A DNA stretch of 64,000 nucleotides from Siphonodentalium dalli. Lineage: Eukaryota > Mollusca > Scaphopoda > Gadilida > Siphonodentaliidae. Position numbers and translations under genes: made by a program. The stretch is from NCBI GenBank assembly GCA_032622095.1, contig CP136065.1, positions 246,759,474 through 246,823,473 of the forward strand, given 5' to 3'. Shown here piece after piece: positions 45,325-56,072 of the stretch (the first letter of the stretch is position 1; every line of letters starts with the position of its first letter). The notes beneath the pieces were generated by a model. The model made no database searches and was not told the origin of the DNA. It saw only the letters and a program-made list of their open reading frames with translations.

Positions 45325-46962
45325 TTGTCGAGAAGAATGTGCAAAATTGTTCAAAATTTCTTTGAGAGGGATGATGTTTCGAGAATAGCAGCAGGAAAGA
45401 AAAACACAGTAACGGAAAAAAAAAATAAAAAACAAAGAAGAATTCTTGGTGATAGCATGAAGAACTTATATGTAAAATACTGTGCTGAGGAGCACAAACA
45501 AAGTTTGAGCTACACAACATTTTGTCGACTACGTCCATTCTGGGTGAAGTACCCAAATGACAGTGATAGGAACACTTGTCAGTGTAAAACATGTGAAAAC
45601 ACAAAATTCATGGCAATCAGTCTGGAAAGGAAACAAGTTATAGAAACAAGTGAATTGGAAGAAATCATAACGGAAGTTGTGTGTGACAAAAAGAACAAAG
45701 AATGTATGTACAACAACTGTCGTGAATGTAAGAAACGGAAAATAAAAATTAAAAGCGACAAAAAAGAAGAAGATATAGAACATGACATGCAGATGGAGAT
45801 CGAGGGCGTGGACGAGATGTGTCCGGAGATTGTACCAGATAATGAACAGCAGAGTGAGACAAATGTTGGTGAATGTGACATGGAGATGGTGATCGAGGGT
45901 GTGAACGAGAGGTGTCAGGACAAAGTATCGGAGAGTGAACAGCAGAGTAAGACAGCTGATGCATGTGATGGAGATAAATGGGTTGAGGGTTTAGACGGGA
46001 GGTGTCAGGGGAAAATGTCGGAGAGTGAACAGCAGAGTAAGACAGTTGATGAATGTGATGGAGAGAAAAGGGTTGAGGGTTTAGACGGGATGTGTCAGGA
46101 GAAAATATCGGAGAGTGAACAGCAGAGTAAGACAGTTGATGAATGTGATGGAGAGAAACGGGTTGAGGGTTTAGACGGGAGGTGTCAGGAGAATGTAGCA
46201 GATAGTGAACAGCAGAGTAAGACAGTTGATGAATGCGAGGAAGAGAAACGGGTTGAGGGTTTAGACGGGAGGTGTCAGGAGAAAGTACTGGAGAGTGAAC
46301 AGCAGAGTAAGATAGTTGTTGATGAATGTGGAATGCGTATGTTGATCGAGTGTGTGCATTTGATGTGTCCGGAGAGTGTTGTCGAGAGCGAAGAGACAAG
46401 TAAGATAGTTGTTGATGAATGTGATGGGGAGAAGCAGGTTGAGGGTTTAGACGGGAGGTGTCAGGTGAATGCATTGGAGAGTGAACAGCAGAGTAAAACA
46501 GTCGATGAATGTGATGGAGAGAAGCGGGTTGATGGTTTAGACGGGAGGTATCAGGAGAATGCACTTGAGAATGCACAGCCGAGTACAACAGTTGCCAATG
46601 AATGTGATGGGGAGAAGCTGGTTGATGGCTCAGACAAGACGTGTGGTGATGTTTGGTTGAATGTGCCAAGTTCAGTTGAGTGTATTGATAAATATGTTAT
46701 TGTTAAATACCAGCGGAACATATACCCTGGATATGTCCAGAATGTTTCGGGTGATGAGTTGCTTATAAAATGTATGAAGCGTATAGGTCCAAAGAAGGCA
46801 AATTGCTTTATATGGCCAAAACGCTGCACAGATATTTCATGGTACTGTCATAACGAGATTTTGGCAGTTATTCCTGAGCCAAAGATAATTACAGGGAGAG
46901 GTTCGCACTTTGAAGTGTGCATGCCAATATGGAATAAATTACAGAGTAATATCAGAAATTAA
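45325..46962 (+). CDS. Sola2-like transposase C-terminal part with 30-residue repeats in place of the catalytic core
   Basis: 545 codons. Residues ~1-145 carry QNFFERDDVSRIAAGKKNTV, SLSYTTFCRLRPFWV, DRNTCQCKTC and CMYNNCRECKK: the zinc-binding region normally placed before the catalytic domain. Residues ~155-445 are nine to ten units of about 30 residues on the theme VEGLDGRCQEKVSESEQQSK...DECDGEKR, acidic, with two Cys each. Residues ~450-545 (YVIVKYQRNIYPGYVQ...CFIWPKR...PEPKIITGRGSHF) match the small C-terminal domain seen in this family. The aspartate/glutamate catalytic region expected between the two is not visible. The protein should be able to bind but not cut DNA. The repeats are about 90 bp each and in frame, which argues for growth under coding constraint. 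Confidence 0.75.
   Translation: MSRRMCKIVQNFFERDDVSRIAAGKKNTVTEKKNKKQRRILGDSMKNLYVKYCAEEHKQSLSYTTFCRLRPFWVKYPNDSDRNTCQCKTCENTKFMAISLERKQVIETSELEEIITEVVCDKKNKECMYNNCRECKKRKIKIKSDKKEEDIEHDMQMEIEGVDEMCPEIVPDNEQQSETNVGECDMEMVIEGVNERCQDKVSESEQQSKTADACDGDKWVEGLDGRCQGKMSESEQQSKTVDECDGEKRVEGLDGMCQEKISESEQQSKTVDECDGEKRVEGLDGRCQENVADSEQQSKTVDECEEEKRVEGLDGRCQEKVLESEQQSKIVVDECGMRMLIECVHLMCPESVVESEETSKIVVDECDGEKQVEGLDGRCQVNALESEQQSKTVDECDGEKRVDGLDGRYQENALENAQPSTTVANECDGEKLVDGSDKTCGDVWLNVPSSVECIDKYVIVKYQRNIYPGYVQNVSGDELLIKCMKRIGPKKANCFIWPKRCTDISWYCHNEILAVIPEPKIITGRGSHFEVCMPIWNKLQSNIRN
45826..46650 (+). repeat. Coding minisatellite, ~90-bp unit
   Basis: About nine units, each with 'gagagtgaacagcagagtaaga' and 'gggtttagacgggaggtgtcag'. 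All length changes keep the reading frame (units are 90 or 93 bp). Unit 7 is the most divergent, with 'gtgtgtgcatttgatgtgtcc'. Confidence 0.9.
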
Positions 46963-48617
46963 GAAAGGCTATTGCCTGAATATGTAATTTCCCCGTATAT
47001 ATTCGGTGGTTTGCATTATGCGGTATATTATACATATATTGTAACGTACATGTATGATATTAGTTGGAAATATCCACACGTGTGGTTTAGTTATTCGTTT
47101 CCGTTAAAAATATTTTAAATTACAATTTATGTTTTCTTGTTAATAGACGGGTTCAGTCACACGTATTTATATAGTATTTTGTATAGTATTTATATAGTGG
47201 TGCATGTGGCAAGGAAGTTAAAGATACCCGACTTCTGGCACGAATACAAGTGTAACGACATCATGCTTTGCATCACTCAAAATAAAATATGTCTGCAGGT
47301 AAATCACACATGCTCATATCGGCCGCATGTTGTTTCATTCACCAGCTAAATTCCTTCTAGCTACACATACTTGTAACTGAACCTCGCTATTATTACTTAG
47401 GGATGAAGAAACTCTCCCACAACGCAGTTAATATGCGACGAGTTGTAGTCGGCCCTCGGTGGTAACTAAAACATATCTGATATATATGCATCTCTAGTAA
47501 ATACTCCACTTGAAATACTCCGTGTATCAGACGTGTTTACATTTACAATGGAGGGGCAACGGAGCGCACTAGTCACCACAAACTTCATTCTATGGTGAAT
47601 ACACCACTCCAGTTATATATGTTTCCTTCTGTTTTCTTTGGATAACGCATTTTGATTATCCCTTTTCATCGTGTTTTTGTTGAATAAAACAATAATAAAA
47701 ATGTGTCTTTCGTGTAACATTAAGAGCCCACGAATAAGTTCTTTGGCCAAATAATGGTTATATATATTGCAAACAAGTCTTTAACAAAACTTTGTGAGAC
47801 CCTGAATATATTAAACAAATCTTCCTTCATCAAAATGGAACTGGAAATGTCCAAATGTACATGTTATGTCTATCGTGTAACACGCATGTCTTTACTGTAG
47901 CATATGACATTTGAAACCACACGGTAATTTATGAAATAACATTGTACACCTTTTATTATGCACGTCAGACTGCGAAATTGTTATTAGTGTCGCGTTATAC
48001 TGTAAATATGACATATTGTTAGCTTTGTGTGGTTTCAACCTTCCTGTGGTGCTCAAAATTGTATATCATGTAACGATGACCGTCTATACTGTCACACAGA
48101 TGTCCCCCCTGTAACACAGTGAATATTGAAATAAAAAAATGCTAAGTCATACAATTCCAAGGGAGTTTTTTTCAATTATCAGTGGTTTAGGCATATCGGA
48201 TTCACAGCATTAAACCAATACCCAATATGATACGAATATTCTCTCTTGAAGCACTCTTTCGTATCGGAAAAATGTAATTTTCGAAAAACAGTTGATTCTA
48301 CACATGGAAAAGACATGATTTAACATTATATACTAGGAAAAATCTGTTTTATTAGTTGTAAGATAACCCATTTTGACATGATCGAGTTACAACATGCAGT
48401 AGTTTTAATATTTTTTAATTGCAGCCATACAAAGTGTATTTGTTACAGTATAGACATTTTATATGCATGGCCAACATCGACAACCCAACCAAATACAAAT
48501 CATATGTGATTAAGCCTGCATTTTAGTGTTTTAATAACCCTTAAAGTCTATTTATTCCAAACGATGACCAAATTACGTGTTCTGTCAACATATTTTTTTC
48601 AAATATTACCAGACTGA
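46963..48617 (+). other. Transposon 3' flank with motif array
   Basis: No gene. Motifs of the GTTACA/TGTAAC type recur (~47041, 47251, 47371, 47713, 47876, 48068, 48110, 48442), mostly as TGTAAC, i.e. opposite to most left-flank copies, several next to 'gtctatac' or its complement. Confidence 0.5.
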
Positions 48618-49203
48618 AATATGCGCCAAAATTGATAATGACTCATATAAGAGAATGCATTGGCCTAACAATTTTTTATCATTTTTTAAAAATAAATGTT
48701 TCTTACAATTTTTAGGACATAAAATAAAAAACATCCATTACCCTGCAGGGAGCCCCACACATATATAGAAGCATATAGAAGAGTGTCGTCTGCTCATGTT
48801 TGTCTGGGGCTCTGTATGGGTGAAATTATAAAATTGTTAAAGAATACAAGAAAAAATTATTAAAATTGTAATAAATTGTTAGGCCAATGCATTCTCTTAT
48901 ATATGCGAGGCGACCTATGGTCGACTCGCATATATAAGAGAATGCATTGGCACAGGGTAAAAATATTTAATTTATATCAAAGAATGGTGTTGTGTTCTGG
49001 CAATTTTGATACAAAATTTATTGAAATATCTGCATTGAGCAAGTTTATTCCATGTTAGTCAAAATGCTAGTGTTTAAAATGACTTTAACTCATCTATTGT
49101 TCAAACAGAATGAGTGTCCTTAATGTGCTGTATGATGTATCCTAATGTTTAGGGGATCATTGTAACCATGGGTAGACTTCAGGCCTCAAAATATGGTGCT
49201 GGA

Positions 49204-49347
49204 CACATGCAAAATGAGGTCATTTGAGGGTGAATTTAGTGAAGCAACCCTTGCATCACTAAATTCACCCTCTGGGGACCTCATTCTACTAGGCCTCATC
49301 TTCTCTGGAAATTATCTTTATTATCAAATTAACAAGTTTTTTTTTAG
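49204..49347. repeat. GAGGTCCCCAGAGG fold-back repeat copy
   Basis: 'aaaatgaggtcatttgagggtgaatttagtg' faces 'cactaaattcaccctctggggacctcattct' within 80 bp: an imperfect fold-back of the family listed at 1322. Confidence 0.7.
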
Positions 49348-49664
49348 TTTTTTTGAATTTGCATTCAATATGTATGGAATTCTAAAATAAAAATAGCACC
49401 TGCTTGCCTCACATAGCTTTCCACTTGGCATAGTGCCTTGTTGATCACTTATTATGCTGATTTACTAAAACAAAAATGCACAAAATGTCTTTTAAAAATG
49501 GATGAAAAGCAAGCATGTTTTTATTGTTGAGGCCTTTTGGGAGAAGGGGATATGACATATTTTTAAAAGGTTTACATTAAATGCACATAGCTGGTTTATT
49601 ATTTCATGATTTACTTTTTAATGTCAATAAAAATATAAGCACTATAGAAATCCTCAAGAAGCAA
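49348..49664. repeat. Duplicated flank of satellite array A (left copy)
   Basis: This ~317-bp segment (from 'tttttgaatttgcattcaat' to 'ctcaagaagcaata') is repeated almost unchanged at 51422-51738. The array sits exactly between the two copies. No coding content. Confidence 0.85.
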
Positions 49665-51421
49665 TACGTATATAGGTAGTACCCACCCACCACCCCATCC
49701 CGCCACCCATAGTATCTTATGCGCTGCAGGCGCTCGTATATAGGTAGTACCCACCCACCACCCCATCCCGCCACCATCGTAAATAGGTAGTACCCACCCA
49801 CCACCCCATCCTGCCACCCATAGTATCTTATGCGCCGCAGGCGCTCGTATATAGGTAGTACCCACCCACCACCCATAGTATCTTATGCACCGCAGGTGCT
49901 CGTATATAGGTAGTACCCACCCCATCCCGCCACCCATAGTATCTTATGCGCCGCAGGCGCTCGTATATAGGTAGTACCCACCCACCACCCATAGTATCTT
50001 ATGCACCGCAGGTGCTCGTATATAGGTAGTACCCACCCCATCCCGCCACCCATAGTATCTTATGCGCCGCAGGCGCTCGTATATAGGTAGTACCCACCCA
50101 CCACCCCATCCCGCCACCCATAGTATCTTATGCGCCGCAGGCGCTCGTATATAGGTAGTACCCACCCACCACCCCATCCCGCCACCCATAGTATCTTATG
50201 CGCTCGTATATAGGTAGTACTCACCCCATCCCGCCACCCATAGTATCTTATGCGCCGCAGGCGCTCATATATAGGTAGTACCGACCCACCACCCCATCCT
50301 GCCACCCATAGTATCTTATGCGCCGCAGGCGCTCGTATATAGGTAGTACCCACCCACAACCCCATCCCGCCACCCATAGTATCTTATGCGCTCGTATATA
50401 GGTAGTACCCACCCACCACCCCATCCCGCCACCATCGTATATAGGTAGTACCCACCCACCACCCCATCCCGCCACCATTGTAAATAGGTAGTACCCACCC
50501 ACCACCCCATCCTGACACCCATAGTATCTTATGCGCCGCAGGCGCTCGTATATAGGTAGTACCCACCCACCACCCCATCCCGCCACCCATAGTATCTTAT
50601 GCGCTCGTATATAGGTAGTACTCACCCCATCCCGCCACCCATAGTATCTTATGCGCCGCAGGTGCTCGTATATAGGTAGTACCGACCCACCACCCCATCC
50701 TGCCACCCATAGTATCTTATGCGCCGCAGGCGCTCGTATATAGGTAGTACCCACCCACAACCCCATCCCGCCACCCATAGTATCTTATGCGCTCGTATAT
50801 AGGTAGTACCCACCCACCACCCCATCCCGCCACCATCGTATATAGGTAGTACCCACCCACCACCCCATCCCGCCACCATTGTAAATAGGTAGTACCCACC
50901 CACCACCCCATCCTGACACCCATAGTATCTTATGCGCCGCAGGTGCTCGTATATAGGTAGTACCCACCCACCACCCCATCCCGCCACCCATAGTATCTTA
51001 TGCGCCGCAGGCACTCGTATATAGGTAGTACCCACCCACCACCCCATCCCGCCACCATTGTAAATAGGTAGTACCCACCCACCACCCCATCCTGACACCC
51101 ATAGTATCTTATGCGCCGCAGGCGCTCGTATGTAGGTAGTACCCATCCACCACCCCATCCCGCCACCCATAGTATCTTATGCACCGCAGGTGCTCGTATA
51201 TAGGTAGTACCCACCCACCACCCCATCCCGCCACCCATAGTATCTTATGCGCCGCAGGCACTCGTATATAGGTAGTACCCACCCACCACCCCATCCCGCC
51301 ACCCATAGTATCTTATGCGCCGCAGGCGCTCGTATATAGGCAGTACCCATCCACCACCCCATCCCGCCACCATCGTATATTGGTAGTACCCACCCACCAT
51401 CCCATCCTGCCACCCATAGTG
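49665..51421. repeat. 68-bp satellite array A
   Basis: About 26 units. A full unit runs 'ggtagtacccacccaccacc' + 'ccatcccgccacccatagta' + 'tcttatgcgccgcaggcgct' + 'cgtatata'. Shorter variants lack the hairpin or half the unit. On the minus strand each unit has five runs of three or more G with short loops (GGGTGGCGGGATGGGG...GGG), a textbook G-quadruplex pattern. The GCGCC-GCA-GGCGC core is a small hairpin. A 401-bp higher-order block is duplicated (starting ~50316 and ~50717). Long frames here are artefacts. Confidence 0.95.
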
Positions 51422-51738
51422 TTTTTGAATTTGCATTCAATATGTATGGAATTCTAAAATAAAAATAGCACCTGCTTGCCTCACATAGCTTTCCACTTGG
51501 CATAGTGCCTTGATGATCACTTATTATGCTGATTTACTAAAACAAAAATGCACAAAATGTCTTTTAAAAATGGATGAAAAGCAAGCATGTTTTTATTGTT
51601 GAGGCCTTTTGGGAGAAGGGGGATATGACATATTTTTAAAAGGTTTCCATTAAATGCACATAGCTGGTTTATTATTTCATGATTTACTTTTTAATGTCAA
51701 TAAAAATATAAGCACTATAGAAATCCTCAAGAAGCAAT
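51422..51738. repeat. Duplicated flank of satellite array A (right copy)
   Basis: Matches 49348-49664 with very few changes (e.g. 'gggagaaggggga' versus 'gggagaagggga', 'ttgatgatcac' versus 'ttgttgatcac'). Confidence 0.85.
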
Positions 51739-51886
51739 AAAATATCACAATGTCTCAATCACAAGTAATACAATGTAAAATCCTCAACATGCAATAATAT
51801 CACAATCTCTCAATCATTGTTAATACACGAACACTGATCAGGCATCAGTTTCATAAATAACAGTATTCCAATCCACATTCAACAAG

Positions 51887-53096
51887 AGATGGACTGTCGT
51901 CCGGTGCATACCCCCTCATGGCATACCGCCTAGTGTGGGCATATCTATAACTTATGATGGCTATACTCAGACATATGGACCCAGAAATCAGCATTTTCAT
52001 ATAAACAAAGATGAATAACTATAGAACAAAAAACCAAAACAAACATTTGAATGTGCCATTAAATGTCCTCATAGTGGTGAACATCCATAAAAAATTTCAT
52101 TGAGATCCGAGCATTACTGTTCAAGTTATGAGTTGAACAGACATCGGATGGATCAAACAGCCAACATTTCCAGATAAACAAAGATGAATTACTCTAGAAT
52201 GGAAAAGCAGAACAGCACAATGGAACCCTCTATTTAATGTCCTCATAGCAGTGAACATCTATACCAAATTCCATTGAGATCCCAGCACAACTGTTGAAGT
52301 TACGACATGAACAGACACCAGATGGACCAAAAAGCCAACATTTCCAGATGAACAAAGATGAATAACTCTAGAATGGAAAAGCGGAACAAAACGATGGAAC
52401 CCTCTTTTTAATGTCCTCATAGTAGTGAACATCCATACCAAATCCCATTGAGATCCCAGTACAACTGTCGAAGTTACAATATGAACAGACACCAGACGAA
52501 CCAAAAAGCCAACATTTCCAGATGAACAAAGATGTATAACTCTAGAATGGAAAATCCGAACAAAACGATGGAACCCTCTATTGAATGCCCTCATAGTAGT
52601 GAACATCCATACAAAATTTCATTGAGATCCGAGCACTACTGTTCAGGTTATGAAATGAACAGACACCAGATGGACCAAAAATCCAACATTTCAAGATAAA
52701 CAAAGATGAATAACTCTAGAATGGAAAATCCGAACAAAACGATGGAACCCTCTATTTAATGTCCTCATAGTTGTGAACATCCACACCAAATTTGGTTGAG
52801 ATCCCAGCACAACTGTTGAAGTTACGACATGAACAGACACCAGACGGACCAAAAAGCCACTATTTCCAGATAAACAAAGATGAATAACTCTAGAATGGAA
52901 AATCCAAACAAAACGATGGAAGCCTCTATTTATGTCCTCATAATAGTGAACATCCATACCTAATTTCATTGAGATCCGAGCACTACTGTTCAAGTTATGA
53001 CACGAACAGACATCGGACGGACTCACGGACGGACGGACGGACGGACGGACAGGTGCAAAACAGTATACCCCCCTTTTTTTTTTTTAAAGGGGGTAT
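51887..53096. mobile_element. 174-bp-unit tandem element, 6-unit copy
   Basis: Same family as 26163-26849. 'acaaagatgaataact' recurs near 52003, 52177, 52353, 52525, 52697 and 52873. The start 'caacaagagatggactgtcgtcc' and the end 'caggtgcaaaacagtatacccc...gggggtata' match copy 1. It ends with (GGAC)n. Unit length is close to 58 codons, so minus-strand frames run through several units, without resemblance to a known protein. Confidence 0.8.
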
Positions 53097-53258
53097 AATT
53101 ACAATCTATTAAAACTGTATTAAATGTATTAAAATACATTGCAATGGAGTGTGGATTGATATACTATTCTATACATATTAAATGTCTAATAAGTGCTAAA
53201 TTATAACCAGGGTATTCCAGTCCACATCTCTATTATTGGAAAGAGAATATTTTAACCA
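53097..53258. other. Short spacer, no gene
   Basis: AT-rich unique sequence between the 174-bp-unit element and the duplicated block carrying array B. Confidence 0.4.
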
Positions 53259-54670
53259 TTTCTATACTAAATACTTATTGACGAGTAGTTAATGAACTTA
53301 TTATAATACATTTCCCACTAATTAAGAGGAATGCTACTTCATTTGTATTATCTGTTGTCTTAGATTTCCTGAACATCCATTCAGATGAATAATAGACCAT
53401 TCCAATGCTTTTTTACTGATGAATCTTATGCGCCGCAGGCACTCGTATATAGGTAGTACCCACCCCATCCCGCCACTCATAGTATCTTATGCGCTGAAGG
53501 CGCTCGTATATAGGTAGTACCCACCCACCACCCCATCCCGCCACCCATAGTATCTTATGCGCCGCAGGCACTCGTATATAGGTAGTACCCACCCCATCCC
53601 GCCACTCATAGTATCTTATGCGCTGCAGGCGCTCGTATATAGGTAGTACCCACCCACCACCCCATCCCGCCACCCATAGTATCTTATGCGCCGCAGGCGC
53701 TCGTATATAGGTAGTACCCACCCACCACCCCATCCCGCCACCCATAGTATCTTATGCGCTGCAGGCGCTCGTATATAGGTAGTACCCACCCACCACCCCA
53801 TCCCGCCACCATCGTAAATAGGTAGTACCCACCCACCACCCCATCCCGCCACCCATAGTATCTTATGCGCTGCAGGCGCTCGTATATAGGTAGTACCCAC
53901 CCACCACCCCATCCCGCCACCCATAGTATCTTATGCGCTGCAGGCGCTCGTATATAGGTAGTACCCACCCACCACCCCATCCCGCCACCCATAGTATCTT
54001 ATGCGCTGCAGGCGCTCGTATATAGGTAGTACCCACCCCATCCCGCCACTCATAGTATCTTATGCGCTGCAGGCGCTCGTATATAGGTAGTACCCACCCA
54101 CCACCCCATCCCGCCACCCATAGTATCTTATGCGCTGCAGGCGCTCGTATATAGGTAGTACCCACCCACCACCCCATCCCGCCACCCATAGTATCTTATG
54201 CGCTGCAGGCGCTCGTATATAGGTAGTACCCACCCACCACCCCATCCCGCCACCATCGTAAATAGGTAGTACCCACCCACCACCCCATCCCGCCACCCAT
54301 AGTATCTTATGCGCTGCAGGCGCTCGTATATAGGTAGTACCCACCCACCACCCCATCCCGCCACCCATAGTATCTTATGCGCTGCAGGCGCTCGTATATA
54401 GGTAGTACCCACCCACCACCCCATCCCGCCACCCATAGTATCTTAAGTGCTGCAGGCGCTCGTATATAGGTAGTACCCACCCACCACCCCATCCCGCCAC
54501 CATCGTAAATAGGTAGTACCCACCCACCACCCCATCCTGCCACCCATAGTATCTTATGCGCAGCAGGCGCTCGTATATAGGTAGTACCCACCCACCACCC
54601 TATGCGCCGCAGGTGCTCGTATATAGGTAGTACCCACCCACCACCCCATCCCGCCACCCATAGTATCTTA
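53259..54670. repeat. Block 1: unique 160-bp leader plus 68-bp satellite array B
   Basis: Leader 53259-53420 ('tttctatactaaatacttattgacg...') then ~18 satellite units to 54670. The leader recurs unchanged at 54671, so leader and array were duplicated as a 1412-bp block. Array B units mostly have GCGCTGCAGGCGC where array A has GCGCCGCAGGCGC. A 444-bp higher-order repeat is visible (e.g. 53684 and 54128). Confidence 0.9.
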
Positions 54671-56072
54671 TTTCTATACTAAATACTTATTGACGAGTAG
54701 TTAATGAACTTATTATAATACATTTCCCACTAATTAAGAGGAATGCTACTTCATTTGTATTATCTGTTGTCTTAGATTTCCTGAACATCCATTCAGATGA
54801 ATAATAGACCATTCCAATGCTTTTTTACTGATGTATCTTATGCGCCGCAGGCACTCGTATATAGGTAGTACCCACCCCATCCCGCCACTCATAGTATCTT
54901 ATGCGCTGAAGGCGCTCGTATATAGGTAGTACCCACCCACCACCCCATCCCGCCACCCATAGTATCTTATGCACCGCAGGTGCTCGTATATAGGTAGTAC
55001 CCACCCACCACCCCATCCCGCCACCCATAGTATCTTATGCGCTGCAGGCGCTCGTATATAGGTAGTACCCACCCACCACCCCATCCCGCCACCATCGTAA
55101 ATAGGTAGTACCCACCCACCACCCCATCCTGCCAACCATAGTATCTTATGCGCCGCAGGCGTTCGTATATAGGTAGTACCCACCCACCACCCCATCCCGC
55201 CACATATAGTATCTTATGCGCTGCAGGCGCTCGTATATAGGTAGTACCCACCCACCACCCCATCCCGCCACCATCGTAAATAGGTAGTACCCACCCACCA
55301 CCCCATCCTGCCAACCATAGTATCTTATGCGCCGCAGGCGTTCGTATATAGGTAGTACCCACCCACCACCCCATCCCGCCACCCATAGTATCTTATGCAC
55401 CGCAGGTGCTCGTATATAGGTAGTACCCACCCACCACCCTATCCCGCCACCCATAGTATCTTATGCGCCGCAGGCACTCGTATATAGGTAGTACCCATCC
55501 ACCACCCCATCCCGCCACCCATAGTATCTTATGCACCGCAGGCGCTCGTATGTAGGTAGTACCCATCCACCACCCCATCCCGCCACCCATAGTATCTTAT
55601 GCACCGCAGGTGCTCGTATATAGGTAGTACCCACCCATCCCGCCACCCATAGTATCTTATGCGCCGCAGGCATTCGTATATAGGTAGTACCCACCCACCA
55701 CCCCATCCCGCCACCCATAGTATCTTATGCACCGCAGGTGCTCGTATATAGGTAGTACCCACCCACCACCCCATCCCGCCACCCATAGTATCTTATGCGC
55801 CGCAGGCATTCGTATATAGGTAGTACCCACCCACCACCCCATCCCGCCACCCATAGTATCTTATGCGCCGCAGGCACTCGTATATAGGTAGTACCCACCC
55901 ACCACCCCATCCCGCCACCCATAGTATCGTATGCGCCGCAGGCACTCGTATATAGGTAGTACCCACCCACCACCCCATCCCGCCACCATCGTATATAGGT
56001 AGTACCCACCCACCATCCCATCCTGCCACTCATAGTATCTTATGCGCCGCAGGCGCTCGTATATAGGTAGTA
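54671..56072. repeat. Block 2: duplicated leader plus 68-bp satellite array C
   Basis: Leader 54671-54832, then ~18 units to 'ggtagta' at 56072. Array C mixes B-type and A-type hairpin variants, including GCACCGCAGGTGC, in which both sides of the stem have changed together. Confidence 0.9.

Larger units (their letters stand above)
42353..48644 (+). mobile_element. 6.29-kb DNA transposon, Sola2-like
   Basis: 27-bp perfect terminal inverted repeats (42353-42379 and 48618-48644), starting GAGTCATTATCAATTT, are flanked by ATAT on both sides (42349-42352, 48645-48648). The target hairpin is otherwise rejoined perfectly, so the duplication is ATAT (or TA if the repeat is extended by one base). The encoded proteins have the RPFWV...DRNTCQC and CMYNNCRECKK signatures that I associate with Sola2 elements, which make 4-bp duplications. 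Many GTTACA-type motifs are scattered across both non-coding flanks. The catalytic core appears to be missing, so the copy is probably not autonomous. Confidence 0.75.
42298..48955. mobile_element. Hairpin MITE, split by the Sola2-like transposon
   Basis: The left hairpin starts 42302 and is cut at 42352, resuming at 48645-48662. The internal 'agccccacacatatatagaagc...tgtctggggctctgtatggg' block and right hairpin (48895-48949) follow. Outer ends are CTGTGCCAATGC and GCATTGGCACAG. Comparison with the left inverted arm confirms it as an insertion between 'atgagact' and 'aaaatatt'. The same internal block is found reversed at 5835-6005. Confidence 0.75.
39772..49203. repeat. Right arm of the long inverted duplication
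   Basis: Reverse-complement partner of 6962-15076. The ancestral arm is 39772-42297 joined to 48956-49203. The 6.66 kb between are a hairpin MITE carrying a DNA transposon. Within the arm, bases ~40555-41060 hold three diverged 'aacaaagatgaataact...tttcattgagatccgaca' units. Confidence 0.8.

Noticed and set aside
45749-46669. 306-codon frame antisense to the transposase repeat
   Set aside because: A shadow of the coding minisatellite; the sense frame has recognisable conserved domains on both sides.
49604-56033. Many minus-strand frames with repeated 'YDWW/GGGMGWWVGTTYIRAPAA' type peptides
   Set aside because: The 68-bp unit is not a multiple of three, and all frames cycle through the satellite. 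There is no start context, splice site or conserved frame.
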